NCBI GenBank assembly: GCA_015234525.1
Contig: JADGMX010000049.1
Location: forward strand, 1 to 64,000
Length of the DNA: 64,000 bases
DNA from: Flavobacterium sp.
GTDB taxonomy: Bacteria; Bacteroidota; Bacteroidia; Flavobacteriales; Flavobacteriaceae
Direction: 5' to 3'
The notes below the pieces were generated by a model. The model ran no database searches. It saw only the letters and a list, made by a program, of their open reading frames with translations, and was not told where the DNA came from. This document shows, piece by piece, positions 49,513 to 58,433 of the stretch. Every line of letters begins with the position of its first letter. The stretch's first letter is position 1. Position numbers and translations under genes: made by a program.

Positions 49513-49965
49513 TTATTCGATCTTTTTTAGCGAAAACCCAACCGGTACCATCAACGCGCCTTTCTCGTAAATATTCATATAAAGCAATACAGGCTTTTTT
49601 TGACCAACCCAACTCACTTCATACACATCCAGAAAACCGGCGCCCATCTCGCTTTTTTTGGTGGGAAACGGACAGCAACTTTCCAGCTTTTTATAGAAGA
49701 TTTTTTCGCCGTTCGGACCGGCAAGCGCATCCAGAAACCGGATTTGATTAATCGACTCGTTCATCGAATTCCGATAAAAAACATTAATCGGGTAATCTTT
49801 ATCGTAACCGTACTTTTTATCAGTCGAATATTCTGTAATTACAAATGAACCATTTTTGTTCAATTTCGGAATTGGCGCATTGTCATCAATGTTCTTGATC
49901 GTCGATTTGGTACTGACGCAGCCAATAGCGAATACCATCAGAAACATCATTGCAAACCGCTTCAT
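49513..49965 (-). CDS. Lipoprotein encoded next to kdsA
   Basis: A 150-residue lipoprotein (MMFLMVFAIGC) with a single beta-rich domain, containing KYGYDKDYPINVFYRN, ESCCPFPTKK and a C-terminal VPVGFSLKKI. No enzyme motif is present and it is unrelated to KDO synthesis by sequence, despite its place. Its ATG overlaps the DUF4199 stop (TAATG), so the two are coupled. Confidence 0.8.
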   Translation of the reverse strand: MKRFAMMFLMVFAIGCVSTKSTIKNIDDNAPIPKLNKNGSFVITEYSTDKKYGYDKDYPINVFYRNSMNESINQIRFLDALAGPNGEKIFYKKLESCCPFPTKKSEMGAGFLDVYEVSWVGQKKPVLLYMNIYEKGALMVPVGFSLKKIE

Positions 49966-50453
49966 TACGCTACTTTTTTATTGGTTTTGACAAACAATGC
50001 AACAATTGCAGAGGTTACAACACCCATCGACAAGCCACTAAAAATTCCCTGCAAAATATAACCTTCAAGATTAAAATACTTTTCGGCAACCTCGCGCGAA
50101 TGAATTCCTTTGCTTACAGTCAACTCAATTACGTTTTCAAAGTAGTTCGGCGACATATATCCGAAGGTCAAATACATCGAAAGTGGCGTCAACATGGCAA
50201 CGACAACAGAAATCGCAAGTCCGGATATAAAACCCTGACTCCAGGTCATCTCACCTCCGTAAAAGTTTTGTTTCTTGTCTTTTAGTGCAAAAACAAATAT
50301 CGCAATTGCTACAACCGCAAAAATATTGGTATAGATCATATGCTCTTCGATATGCTCATCGTGCAATCCGGTCAATTTTTCAATCAGACTCCACAGCAGT
50401 CCGGCAGCAGTAAAGATCAATCCCCATTTTAGTTCAATTCCGAAGTTTCTCAT
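49965..50453 (-). CDS. DUF4199-type membrane protein
   Basis: A 162-residue inner-membrane protein with four hydrophobic helices (about 9-27, 42-58, 72-95, 135-155). The GEMTWSQGFISG segment between helices 2 and 3 is typical of DUF4199 proteins of Bacteroidetes, whose function is unknown. It heads a unit with the lipoprotein gene and possibly kdsA. Confidence 0.85.
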   Translation of the reverse strand: MRNFGIELKWGLIFTAAGLLWSLIEKLTGLHDEHIEEHMIYTNIFAVVAIAIFVFALKDKKQNFYGGEMTWSQGFISGLAISVVVAMLTPLSMYLTFGYMSPNYFENVIELTVSKGIHSREVAEKYFNLEGYILQGIFSGLSMGVVTSAIVALFVKTNKKVA

Positions 50454-50529
50454 GTCATTTGTTTTGGTCTTCCAAATTTAAATTTTATTTGCGACATACC
50501 ACAACAAACCGACACGAGAGAACTGAAAT

Positions 50530-51279
50530 CTACTGATAAACCCGAATGTAATCAATCACAAATTCCTGAGGGAAAATCGAATCATCGACATCCGGACCGC
50601 CAAAGTTTCCGCCAATCGCCATATTTACAAGCAAGTAAAATGGTTGATCAAACGGCCACACATCCTCGCTACGGTCTTTCGGATTAAAAGTGTAAACCAA
50701 CTTTTCATCAACATAAAAGTCGATTTTCTCCTTCGTCCACTCGGCCGCAAAAACGTGAAATCCTTCCTCGATATTTTCAAAACGCGACTTTTTCGTGTTC
50801 ACCGTATTGCCATGACTATCCTGAGTATGCAATGATGTAAACACCATATCAGGCTCACGGCCAACATATTCCAGAATGTCGATCTCGCCACACTTCGGCC
50901 AACCAACTTTCGAAATATTCGACCCAAGCATCCAGAATGCGGGCCAAATTCCGTGTCCAACCGGCAATTTCGCACGGGCCTCAAACCGGCCATACCTAAA
51001 CTCACGCTTCCCCTTGGTCGAAATTCGCGCCGAGGAATATTTTTCACCCTCTTTTTTCGCCGTGATGGTCAACATTCCGCCACTTACACGGTGGTTTTCA
51101 TCGGTGTATAATTGTCGCTCAGCATTTCCCCAGCCACAATTCGGGCAACCGTCACCAATTTCCACGTTCCAGGATTTCGAATCCAATTGCGCGCCATCGA
51201 ATTCGTCGGACCAAATCAGTTTTCGCTGTTCCTGCGCATATCCGAAATTGATCGCTAAAATCAATAAAAGTACTCTCAT
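50530..51279 (-). CDS. Secreted GH16 beta-glucanase (laminarinase-like)
   Basis: A 249-residue glycoside hydrolase family 16 enzyme with a short signal peptide (LLLILAINFGYAQ). The catalytic motif GEIDILE gives nucleophile Glu132, Asp134 and acid/base Glu137. SDEFDGAQLDSKSW and YGRFEARAKLP are also typical of the beta-1,3(-1,4)-glucanase branch. It is the last gene of the locus and is separated from the GH3 gene by a family B repeat that fills the whole gap. Confidence 0.93.
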   Translation of the reverse strand: MRVLLLILAINFGYAQEQRKLIWSDEFDGAQLDSKSWNVEIGDGCPNCGWGNAERQLYTDENHRVSGGMLTITAKKEGEKYSSARISTKGKREFRYGRFEARAKLPVGHGIWPAFWMLGSNISKVGWPKCGEIDILEYVGREPDMVFTSLHTQDSHGNTVNTKKSRFENIEEGFHVFAAEWTKEKIDFYVDEKLVYTFNPKDRSEDVWPFDQPFYLLVNMAIGGNFGGPDVDDSIFPQEFVIDYIRVYQ

Positions 51280-51286
51280 AGTTTAA

Positions 51287-51400
51287 TTTTTTGGGCGTTC
51301 CTCTCGCTTCTGAGGTCGCTCGCGTCAGGCTTTTCGCTCCAAGTCCTCGCCAAAAAGGCTCCGGGCTTTCCGCTGCAATCCTTAACGCGCCTACCGGATG
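51287..51400 (+). repeat. Family B interspersed repeat, copy 2
   Basis: Begins TTTTTTGGGCGTTCC, has GTCAGGCTTTTCGC and CCGGGCTTTCCGCTGCAATC, and ends CTTAACGC. It fills the gap between two minus-strand glycoside hydrolase genes and is oriented against them. Confidence 0.7.
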
Positions 51401-51404
51401 TTTG

Positions 51405-53702
51405 TTATTCTTCTACAAGCTCAAAGTTCGCTACAAGATTGGCTCGGGAGCTGCCTCCGATAAATACTTGAAAGTCGCCAGTTTCAGCTTCCCATTTGTT
51501 TCGTGCCGTATAGTATTCAAGCAATTTCGAATTAATTTTAAAGCTGATAGTTTTGCTTTCACCGGGTTTTAATCCAACGAGTTCAAAGCCTTTCAACTCC
51601 CGAACCGGCCTGGTCGAACTTCCAACCAAATCCCGGATATACATTTGCACCACCTCTTTACCATCGACCTTTCCGGTATTTTTCAAATCTACAGACACCG
51701 TCAGTTCACCGTTTTTGTTCAGTTTATCACCACTCATCTTTAAATTTGAATACTCAAAAGTCGTATAACTCAAACCGTAACCAAAAGGGTAGAGCGGATC
51801 ATTCGATTCGTCGATATAATGCGACCAAAATACGCTGTCTTCGCCGTTCATCGTCGGTCGTCCGGTGTTTTTGTGATTGTAATAGATCGGAACTTGACCA
51901 ATATTTCTTGGAAATGTCATCGGAAGTTTGCCACTCGGATTGTAATCGCCGTACAAAACCTGCGCAATGGCATTTCCACTTTGAGTTCCTAACTGCCACG
52001 CCTGAACGATTGCCGGGATGTTTTCATCAGCCCAAGTAAGCGCAAGCGGGCGGCCGCTGGTAACAACCAAAACTATGTTTTTATTGACTTTGTAAACTTC
52101 TTCAAGGAGTTCTTGTTGGAGTCCGGGTAAATCGAGATTCGCGCGACTCCTTCCTTCACCCGACTGGAAGCCTAGTTCGCCTAAAACCATAATTACGACA
52201 TCAGCGTTTCGAGCCGAATTCACGGCTGCCGCAAATCCGCTTTTATCGGTTGTATTTATTTTGGCTTCAGTCATAAACACCGGAGTTCCGATTGCAAGCA
52301 AAGCACCTTTTTCATAGCTAAGCTGATTGTCTTCATATTCCGACAACCCTTCCAGCACCGAAACCGCCGATCCGTCTTTCGAAGCGCCACGCCAACTTCC
52401 AAGCATGCTGCTTTTATCGTCCGCCAAAGCGCCAATAACCGCGATTCGCTGCCCGGATTTTTTAAGTGGCAATAAATTGTTCTGATTCTTTAAAAGGACA
52501 ATCGATTTTTTTGCCATATCGAGCGCCGCATCGTGGAATTCCTTTTTCCCCAAAGTAGCTTTTTCACGTTGTTCGTCGCAATATTTGTATGGATCGTCAA
52601 ACAACCCCATCTCAAATTTTACCCGCAATATCCGTCGGACAGAATCGTCAATGGTACTTTCAGAAACTTTGCCTTCTCTGACAAGCGTGGCCAAGTGCTC
52701 AACATACAACACCGATTCCATATCCATGTCCGATCCGGCGTTTGCGCCAATTTCAGCCGCGTGTTTTCCATCTTTAGCATAACCATGCGGAACCATCTCG
52801 GCCACTGAACCCCAATCCGAAACGATAAAACCGCCAAATTGATAACGTTGTTTTAAAATCTCGCGCTGTAAAAAACTGCTTCCGGTAGCGGGAACGCCAT
52901 CCAACTCATTAAATGAATTCATTGCTGTTCCGACTCCGGCCTCCAAGCAAGCTAGGAAAGGCGGCAACAATACATTGAACAACGTCGATTTTCCAATATC
53001 AACGGTGTTGTAATCCCGACCTGATTCAGCAAATCCGTAACCGATCAAATGTTTGGCACAAGCTAATAGCGATTTGTGGCTGTATGGATTTTCGCCCTGA
53101 AATCCTTTTACACGGGCATAAGCGATTTTACTTCCCAGAAATGGATCTTCGCCGGCACCTTCCATTACGCGGCCCCAACGTGCATCCCTGGAAATGTCAA
53201 CCATTGGTGCAAATGTCCAGTTAAGTCCGACCGATGATGCCTCTTCTGCGGCCATTTCTGCCGATTTTCGGATCGCTTCCAGATCCCAACTTGCGGCTTC
53301 GGCAAGCGGAATCGGGCTAATGGTCTGATAGCCGTGAATTACGTCATATCCGAATAACAGCGGGATGCCAAGCCGGGTTTCTTCGACCGCAATTTTTTGA
53401 AGCGCTCTGACATCTTTTACACCGACTACATTCAGCATCGCACCAACATATCCTTGCTTGAGATGCTGATATTTGATTGCCGCGTGACCGTCTTTTGGCG
53501 CCGGACCGGTAACTTCCCAGAAACCGTTATATTGGTTCATCTGGCCAACCTTTTCTTCCAGGGTCATTAGTTGCAAGACAGAATCTACTTTTTGTGCGAT
53601 CACATCTTTAGAACCTGAAGACTTTTGGGTAATTTTATTGTTGCAGCTCGTGTTCGCAATAGTCATAACAAGACCGAGCAGTAAAATAAATTTTACTTTC
53701 AT
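51405..53702 (-). CDS. GH3 beta-glucosidase lipoprotein
   Basis: A 765-residue glycoside hydrolase family 3 enzyme of the BglX type. Its first residues form a lipoprotein-like signal (LLGLVMTIANTSC). The nucleophile is the Asp of FIVSDWGS; other landmarks are DPFLGSKIAYARVKGFQG, KHLIGYGFAESGRDYN and the C-terminal fibronectin type III-like domain (YGLSYTTFEY onward). It removes glucose from the ends of beta-glucan oligosaccharides, probably in the periplasm. It begins 32 bases after the GH16 lipoprotein gene. Confidence 0.94.
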   Translation of the reverse strand: MKVKFILLLGLVMTIANTSCNNKITQKSSGSKDVIAQKVDSVLQLMTLEEKVGQMNQYNGFWEVTGPAPKDGHAAIKYQHLKQGYVGAMLNVVGVKDVRALQKIAVEETRLGIPLLFGYDVIHGYQTISPIPLAEAASWDLEAIRKSAEMAAEEASSVGLNWTFAPMVDISRDARWGRVMEGAGEDPFLGSKIAYARVKGFQGENPYSHKSLLACAKHLIGYGFAESGRDYNTVDIGKSTLFNVLLPPFLACLEAGVGTAMNSFNELDGVPATGSSFLQREILKQRYQFGGFIVSDWGSVAEMVPHGYAKDGKHAAEIGANAGSDMDMESVLYVEHLATLVREGKVSESTIDDSVRRILRVKFEMGLFDDPYKYCDEQREKATLGKKEFHDAALDMAKKSIVLLKNQNNLLPLKKSGQRIAVIGALADDKSSMLGSWRGASKDGSAVSVLEGLSEYEDNQLSYEKGALLAIGTPVFMTEAKINTTDKSGFAAAVNSARNADVVIMVLGELGFQSGEGRSRANLDLPGLQQELLEEVYKVNKNIVLVVTSGRPLALTWADENIPAIVQAWQLGTQSGNAIAQVLYGDYNPSGKLPMTFPRNIGQVPIYYNHKNTGRPTMNGEDSVFWSHYIDESNDPLYPFGYGLSYTTFEYSNLKMSGDKLNKNGELTVSVDLKNTGKVDGKEVVQMYIRDLVGSSTRPVRELKGFELVGLKPGESKTISFKINSKLLEYYTARNKWEAETGDFQVFIGGSSRANLVANFELVEE

Positions 53703-53734
53703 AATTAGATATTAGGATAGGAGTCGGCCTACAA

Positions 53735-55378
53735 TTATTGATACACCTTTACATAATCGATTTCCATAGTTGATTGTACAAACCCCGGATCAACAGCACC
53801 TCCAAAAGTTCCACCCATTGCCACGTTTAGGATCAGAAAGAAGTCGGCGTTAAACGGCGTAGAAGCCGAGTTCGCGAAAGAGTGGAATTGGGTGCCATCA
53901 ACAAAAAACCGGATGGTTGTTGCAGTCCATTCAACTGAGTACACGTGAAATTCTGATGATACATTTGAAATGGTTGTACTTCCTGTTATTCCGTCGCCTG
54001 CGCTATTCCCGGGTAAATGTAACGTACTGTGAATCACACCAGGGGTTGTGCCCCGATGTTCCATGATATCGATTTCACCACTTTGCGGCCAACCGGTCTC
54101 AGGGAAGTTTGCGCCGAGCATCCATATTGCCGGCCATGTTCCTGCGCCTTCAGGGAGTTTGGCTCTGACTTCAACCTTACCATAAGTAAATTCAAATTTG
54201 TTTTCCGATTTAATTCTTGCAGAAGTATATGCGCTACCGCTGAAGTTTTCCTTTTTAGCGGTGATTTTCAGCACGCCGTTTTCAACGATCGCATTATTTG
54301 CTCCGTCTCGATAGTGCTGAAGTTCATTATTTCCCCAGCCACCTGCGCCGGTTTCAAAAGTCCAATTAGCAGGATTCGGTGCGCCACTTACTTCGAAGTT
54401 ATCTTCAAAAACCAGGGTTGTAAATCCACTTCCAGGTTGAACAGGTGGCGATGTGCTAAATGTATGATACCACGCCAGAGCGGGATCATTACCCATGACG
54501 GCTCTAACCACCATGCGGTTTTCGGTAATCGACAGCACTTCATACGTACTGGTTCCAATATAATAACCCATAAAGCCATTATCAGAAATGTTGATCGCAG
54601 TTCCGGTAGTTCGTGTCGGATTTGTCGTTACCAACACCGATTCAGACGGACTCAACGTAACCACTTTCTCGCCGCTTACATCATAATCATAACAAGTATC
54701 TGTCCCGGCTGAACCGCCAACGACGCTTTCATAGGAAGTATTAAAAAACGTCTGTCCGCCGTTATCGAGCGTGTACCGAATTTCGTCACCAACTAATTTG
54801 AACGTCAGTATATTTTCATACAAACAGCTGCTCGTTGGGGAACCTGCTTTTTCAAACGGTGTTGCTTGATAGTAATTTCCGTAATAGTTTGTGAGTGGAT
54901 CGGAATTATTAGGACCAACGCCAAGATGTCCAAGTTCGGACGCTGCCCAATACCAAACTTTTGTGTTTCCACCTGTTAAAAGTTCAGTCGTTTCCGGGTC
55001 TGAGAAATCGCTGCGAACCGTGATTTCAAACGAAGTGCTGGTCGAAACGCCACCACGACCGTTAGCCACGACCGTAACTAAGTAGGTGTTGGTTCCGTTA
55101 CGGTTAAAACGATGTTGTAAAATTCCGCTTGGCGAATTTATCGTGCTTGCGCCAATTACATATTGATAACTGATTGCATCATTAGCAGTCGCGATAAAAT
55201 TGACGATTCCGGATCCGTCGCCTAACGGATCCTCAGCAGTTGAACCGACAATTGTGCGTGATATCTGCAAATTTGTTGGCGCCACTAAATTTCCGAATTC
55301 GTGGTCGTCCTCCTGGCAGCTCGCCATTATTAAGGTCAGAAATACTGCGATCCCAAGTTTATTTATAAAATTTTTCAT
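53735..55378 (-). CDS. GH16 lipoprotein with long N-terminal region
   Basis: A 547-residue lipoprotein (lipobox LIMASC, Cys21). Residues about 30-125 look like an immunoglobulin/PKD-type domain, 130-310 form a second beta-rich region seen in Bacteroidetes laminarinases, and the GH16 domain runs from about 320 to the end. GEIDIME supplies Glu435, Asp437 and Glu440. It is probably a surface endo-beta-glucanase that makes oligosaccharides for SusC/SusD import. It lies five bases after the preceding gene's stop. Confidence 0.93.
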   Translation of the reverse strand: MKNFINKLGIAVFLTLIMASCQEDDHEFGNLVAPTNLQISRTIVGSTAEDPLGDGSGIVNFIATANDAISYQYVIGASTINSPSGILQHRFNRNGTNTYLVTVVANGRGGVSTSTSFEITVRSDFSDPETTELLTGGNTKVWYWAASELGHLGVGPNNSDPLTNYYGNYYQATPFEKAGSPTSSCLYENILTFKLVGDEIRYTLDNGGQTFFNTSYESVVGGSAGTDTCYDYDVSGEKVVTLSPSESVLVTTNPTRTTGTAINISDNGFMGYYIGTSTYEVLSITENRMVVRAVMGNDPALAWYHTFSTSPPVQPGSGFTTLVFEDNFEVSGAPNPANWTFETGAGGWGNNELQHYRDGANNAIVENGVLKITAKKENFSGSAYTSARIKSENKFEFTYGKVEVRAKLPEGAGTWPAIWMLGANFPETGWPQSGEIDIMEHRGTTPGVIHSTLHLPGNSAGDGITGSTTISNVSSEFHVYSVEWTATTIRFFVDGTQFHSFANSASTPFNADFFLILNVAMGGTFGGAVDPGFVQSTMEIDYVKVYQ

Positions 55379-55383
55379 CTTGC

Positions 55384-56937
55384 TTAGTTTGAAAGTTGAA
55401 TGTCGTCGAAATAGTATGTCGCTCCATTGCCGGGATTATCAAAATCAAAGAATAAAACGAGATTCTGATAATTGTTGTTATTGTTTATTCCGGTCAGGTC
55501 GAATGTGAGTTCTTCCCATTGGTTCGAAACTGTGGTTGTCACCGGAACTTCAATGAAAATAGAAGCGTCTGATGCATTTTCCAATTTGAGTAAGACGGTA
55601 ATTCCGCTTTGTGGCGACCAAACTTTCATTTTGATTTTTTGCAATGCGGAGAAATTGATTGGCTGATCTAATGCCAAAACACTTCCTGCCCAAGTTTCAG
55701 CGCCGTTTCCTTTGGTAAATGAGCCAACTTTTAAACTCGCGTTGATTCCGCTTTGATCGGGATTATTGGCAACTACTGAGAAAGCGCCGCCAAAATCAGT
55801 AAAACTGTAATTAAGATCTGAATTTTCAAACGTCACAGGAAGCACAAGTTGAGGTTCACCAGAAGTTTGCATAACATCGTCAAAGTACATGCTTGCACCG
55901 GTTCCGACGTTTCCGAAATCATAAAAAATCGCAATTCGTTGGTAATTATTGCTGTTATTAACACCGGTAAAATCAAATACCAATGTTTCCCACTGATTAG
56001 CGACCGTGGTTGGCACGTCGACTTCAGTCGCAATGCTCGCATCATTTAAATTTTCGAGTTTGAATTTTATGATTACTCCAGCTGTCGGCGAGTAGACTTT
56101 CATTGAGATTTTTTGCATCGATGAGAAATCGATTGGTTCGTCGAGTGCGATTGTTCCGCCCGCCCAGGTATCAGCTCCTGCGCTTTTTGTCAACTTGGCC
56201 ACTTTGGCACTGACGTTTTCACCTGAAACTAATGGATTGTCTGCAACTGTTGTCGTCGCGCCACCAAAATCGCCAAATGCGTAATTCAACGTAGATGATT
56301 CAAAAGTAAGCGGCAGCAAGACTGGGTCGAAAATCATAACCGATTCCGTAATTACACTTGTTGCTGCACCTCCGCTATAAGCAATAACAGTTACTTGGTA
56401 CGTTCCGATTGCTGAATAGGTATGTGATGCAGTCTGGCCTTGATTGAACGCAACCGGTTCGTCCTCTGCAGATTCACCGAAACTAACTTCAAAAAAAGTT
56501 TCGTAATCCGCACTTGCCGTAACATTTACCTGATATGGATTGCCGATTTGCGTGCTGATGTCGACCGTAAAGTTGGTTGGCTGCACGAATGTAACTTCAA
56601 GTGGTTGCGTGTATACAGATTCCAATCCGTTGATTCCCATTGCGGTGATCGTTACGGTGTACAATCCTTCCGTATAAATGTGATCAACTGTTCCGCCAGG
56701 TGCGACGATGGTTTCAGCAGCAGTGTTGTCGCCAAAATTGATTGAATATTGCGTGACACCTTCGCCATTAGGCCTGATTGTCACCAATCCGGAATTATCT
56801 TGAGTGATGGTCATCAACGCCGAAATGTTGGTTGGGGAGGACACATCGTCAATAAAACCGATACTATTATCATCATCTGAACAACCTAAAATGAAAGTCA
56901 GAAGTATTGTGCTAAAAAGGAGCTTAATATTTTTCAT
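55384..56937 (-). CDS. Surface glycan-binding-type lipoprotein with duplicated domain
   Basis: A 517-residue lipoprotein (LLLTFILGC). Two PKD-like domains lie at about 35-120 and 120-210. Then come two clearly similar domains of about 150 residues (about 212-365 and 367-517), each with TFESS/TFENS, then LNYAFGDFGG/LNYSFTDFGG, a DTWAG/ETWAG site, a P-I-FS-LQKI strand and a final YFDD. Each resembles a carbohydrate-binding jelly roll. Position after susD and lack of enzyme motifs suggest a surface glycan-binding protein. The start at 56937 fits the lipoprotein signal; the longer frame enters susD. Confidence 0.85.
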   Translation of the reverse strand: MKNIKLLFSTILLTFILGCSDDDNSIGFIDDVSSPTNISALMTITQDNSGLVTIRPNGEGVTQYSINFGDNTAAETIVAPGGTVDHIYTEGLYTVTITAMGINGLESVYTQPLEVTFVQPTNFTVDISTQIGNPYQVNVTASADYETFFEVSFGESAEDEPVAFNQGQTASHTYSAIGTYQVTVIAYSGGAATSVITESVMIFDPVLLPLTFESSTLNYAFGDFGGATTTVADNPLVSGENVSAKVAKLTKSAGADTWAGGTIALDEPIDFSSMQKISMKVYSPTAGVIIKFKLENLNDASIATEVDVPTTVANQWETLVFDFTGVNNSNNYQRIAIFYDFGNVGTGASMYFDDVMQTSGEPQLVLPVTFENSDLNYSFTDFGGAFSVVANNPDQSGINASLKVGSFTKGNGAETWAGSVLALDQPINFSALQKIKMKVWSPQSGITVLLKLENASDASIFIEVPVTTTVSNQWEELTFDLTGINNNNNYQNLVLFFDFDNPGNGATYYFDDIQLSN

Positions 56938-56947
56938 AAATCGGTAT

Positions 56948-58429
56948 TTAGTATCCTGGATTTTGCGCCCAATTGCCGTTCGAAAATTGAATTTCTTCAA
57001 TTGGAATAGGGAAGAGTTCATTTTTGCCCGTTGTAAACCCGGAAATTTCTGCAGCAGCTTTTCCGGTGCGAACCAAATCAAAGAACCGGTGGCCTTCGCC
57101 GATAAATTCCAGACGACGTTCTTGATAGATAAGATCAGTAAGGGACGCGCCCGACGCAGTAATGTCGTGATTATTGTCGCCGAAAGCTCGTCTACGAACC
57201 TCATTGATGTAATTCTGCGCCCGTCCATCGTCGATTCCGCCTCGATTCAATGCTTCAGCAGCCATGAGTAAGACATCAGCATATCTAATTGCGCGGTAAT
57301 TATTTGGATTGGTCAGGTTTGGATCCTGAGTATTTAAATCGCCCGCCCGAGCGATATATTTTCGGTTAAAAAATCCGGTATGTTCAAAACCTTGTCCGGA
57401 AGTAGCACCGGTTTGAGCGCCCCAGGTTTCCATGTTTAAAATAGAAACATCCCGGCGCGAATCGCCAATCTCAAAGGCATCAAAGGCATCCTGCGTAGGC
57501 ACGTTGAAGCTATAGCCCGAATCGTAAAGCGGACCGACATAGTTTCGCGGACTGTTGAATCCGACAGCGACATTTCCTTCAGAACATTGCAAGCACGTAA
57601 ACGAGCCTCCTTCAGCATCGGTATATTGAATTTCGAAAATAGATTCGGTACCGTTTTCACCACTTTGTTCCCAGATTGCGGCATAGTCATTAACTAACGA
57701 GTAGTTGCCGCTCTGAATAACATCTTCCAAAACAGTTGCAGCTAGCGAAAACTTATTTTGATACAAATACGCTTTTCCAAGTAATGCCTGAGCAGCACCT
57801 TTTGTAGCCCGGCCGCGTTGTGATGCGATTGGAGCCAGATTTTCAGAGGCATAAATCAAATCTTGCTCAATTGATTCGAAAACCTCTTCAACAGACGAAC
57901 GACCGATTGAAGTTTCATCGCCAATGCGAAACCGTTCATCGCCCTTTAACGGAATTCCGCCGAACCATTTTACCAATTCGAAATGATAATATGCCCGCAA
58001 GAACCGGGTTTCAGCGATGATCTGCTCTTTTCCCGCAAAGTCGGTTTTGTCTTTAAATTCGAGAATGTAATTGCAACGTTGAACACCTGCGAACATCCAG
58101 TCCCAAAGATTTTTCAGATTGGCATTCACAGAAGTGTGAATCATGTCATCGATTTGTTGAAAGCCCGGAACATCGGTTGCACTTTCACCTCCGGCTAATG
58201 TGTTGTCAGACGCAATTTCGCCCATCAGCACATTGATATAGCTGGATTGCAGTAAATCGTATGCAGCAACCAGCGCATATTCATAATCTTCTTTTGAGTT
58301 AAAGTAATTTTCAGAATCAATCGAATACACAGGATCGCGATCGATGAATTCGTCGCTACAGGAAATGCTGACGGCCGAAAAGATCGAAATTGCGACTACA
58401 GCTGATAATATATGTCTGTTCATTTTCAT
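56948..58429 (-). CDS. susD: SusD/RagB-family outer-membrane lipoprotein
   Basis: A 493-residue SusD-like protein that caps the SusC channel and binds glycan. It has a lipoprotein signal (AISIFSAVSISC), the SusD N-terminal region (DEFIDRDPVYSIDSENYF), TPR-like helices (ETRFLRAYYHFELVKWFGG, ALLGKAYLYQNKF) and the C-terminal YADVLLMAAEALNRGG and ERRLEFIGEGHRFFDLVRTG. The ATG at 58429 was preferred because it leaves a 4-base gap after susC. The glycan is inferred from the adjacent GH16/GH3 genes. Confidence 0.94.
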   Translation of the reverse strand: MKMNRHILSAVVAISIFSAVSISCSDEFIDRDPVYSIDSENYFNSKEDYEYALVAAYDLLQSSYINVLMGEIASDNTLAGGESATDVPGFQQIDDMIHTSVNANLKNLWDWMFAGVQRCNYILEFKDKTDFAGKEQIIAETRFLRAYYHFELVKWFGGIPLKGDERFRIGDETSIGRSSVEEVFESIEQDLIYASENLAPIASQRGRATKGAAQALLGKAYLYQNKFSLAATVLEDVIQSGNYSLVNDYAAIWEQSGENGTESIFEIQYTDAEGGSFTCLQCSEGNVAVGFNSPRNYVGPLYDSGYSFNVPTQDAFDAFEIGDSRRDVSILNMETWGAQTGATSGQGFEHTGFFNRKYIARAGDLNTQDPNLTNPNNYRAIRYADVLLMAAEALNRGGIDDGRAQNYINEVRRRAFGDNNHDITASGASLTDLIYQERRLEFIGEGHRFFDLVRTGKAAAEISGFTTGKNELFPIPIEEIQFSNGNWAQNPGY

Positions 58430-58433
58430 CGTT

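Noticed and set aside
54029..54712. 227-residue open frame antisense to the GH16 lipoprotein
   Set aside because: The opposite strand encodes an uninterrupted GH16 protein with its signal and catalytic residues; the antisense frame has no family features.
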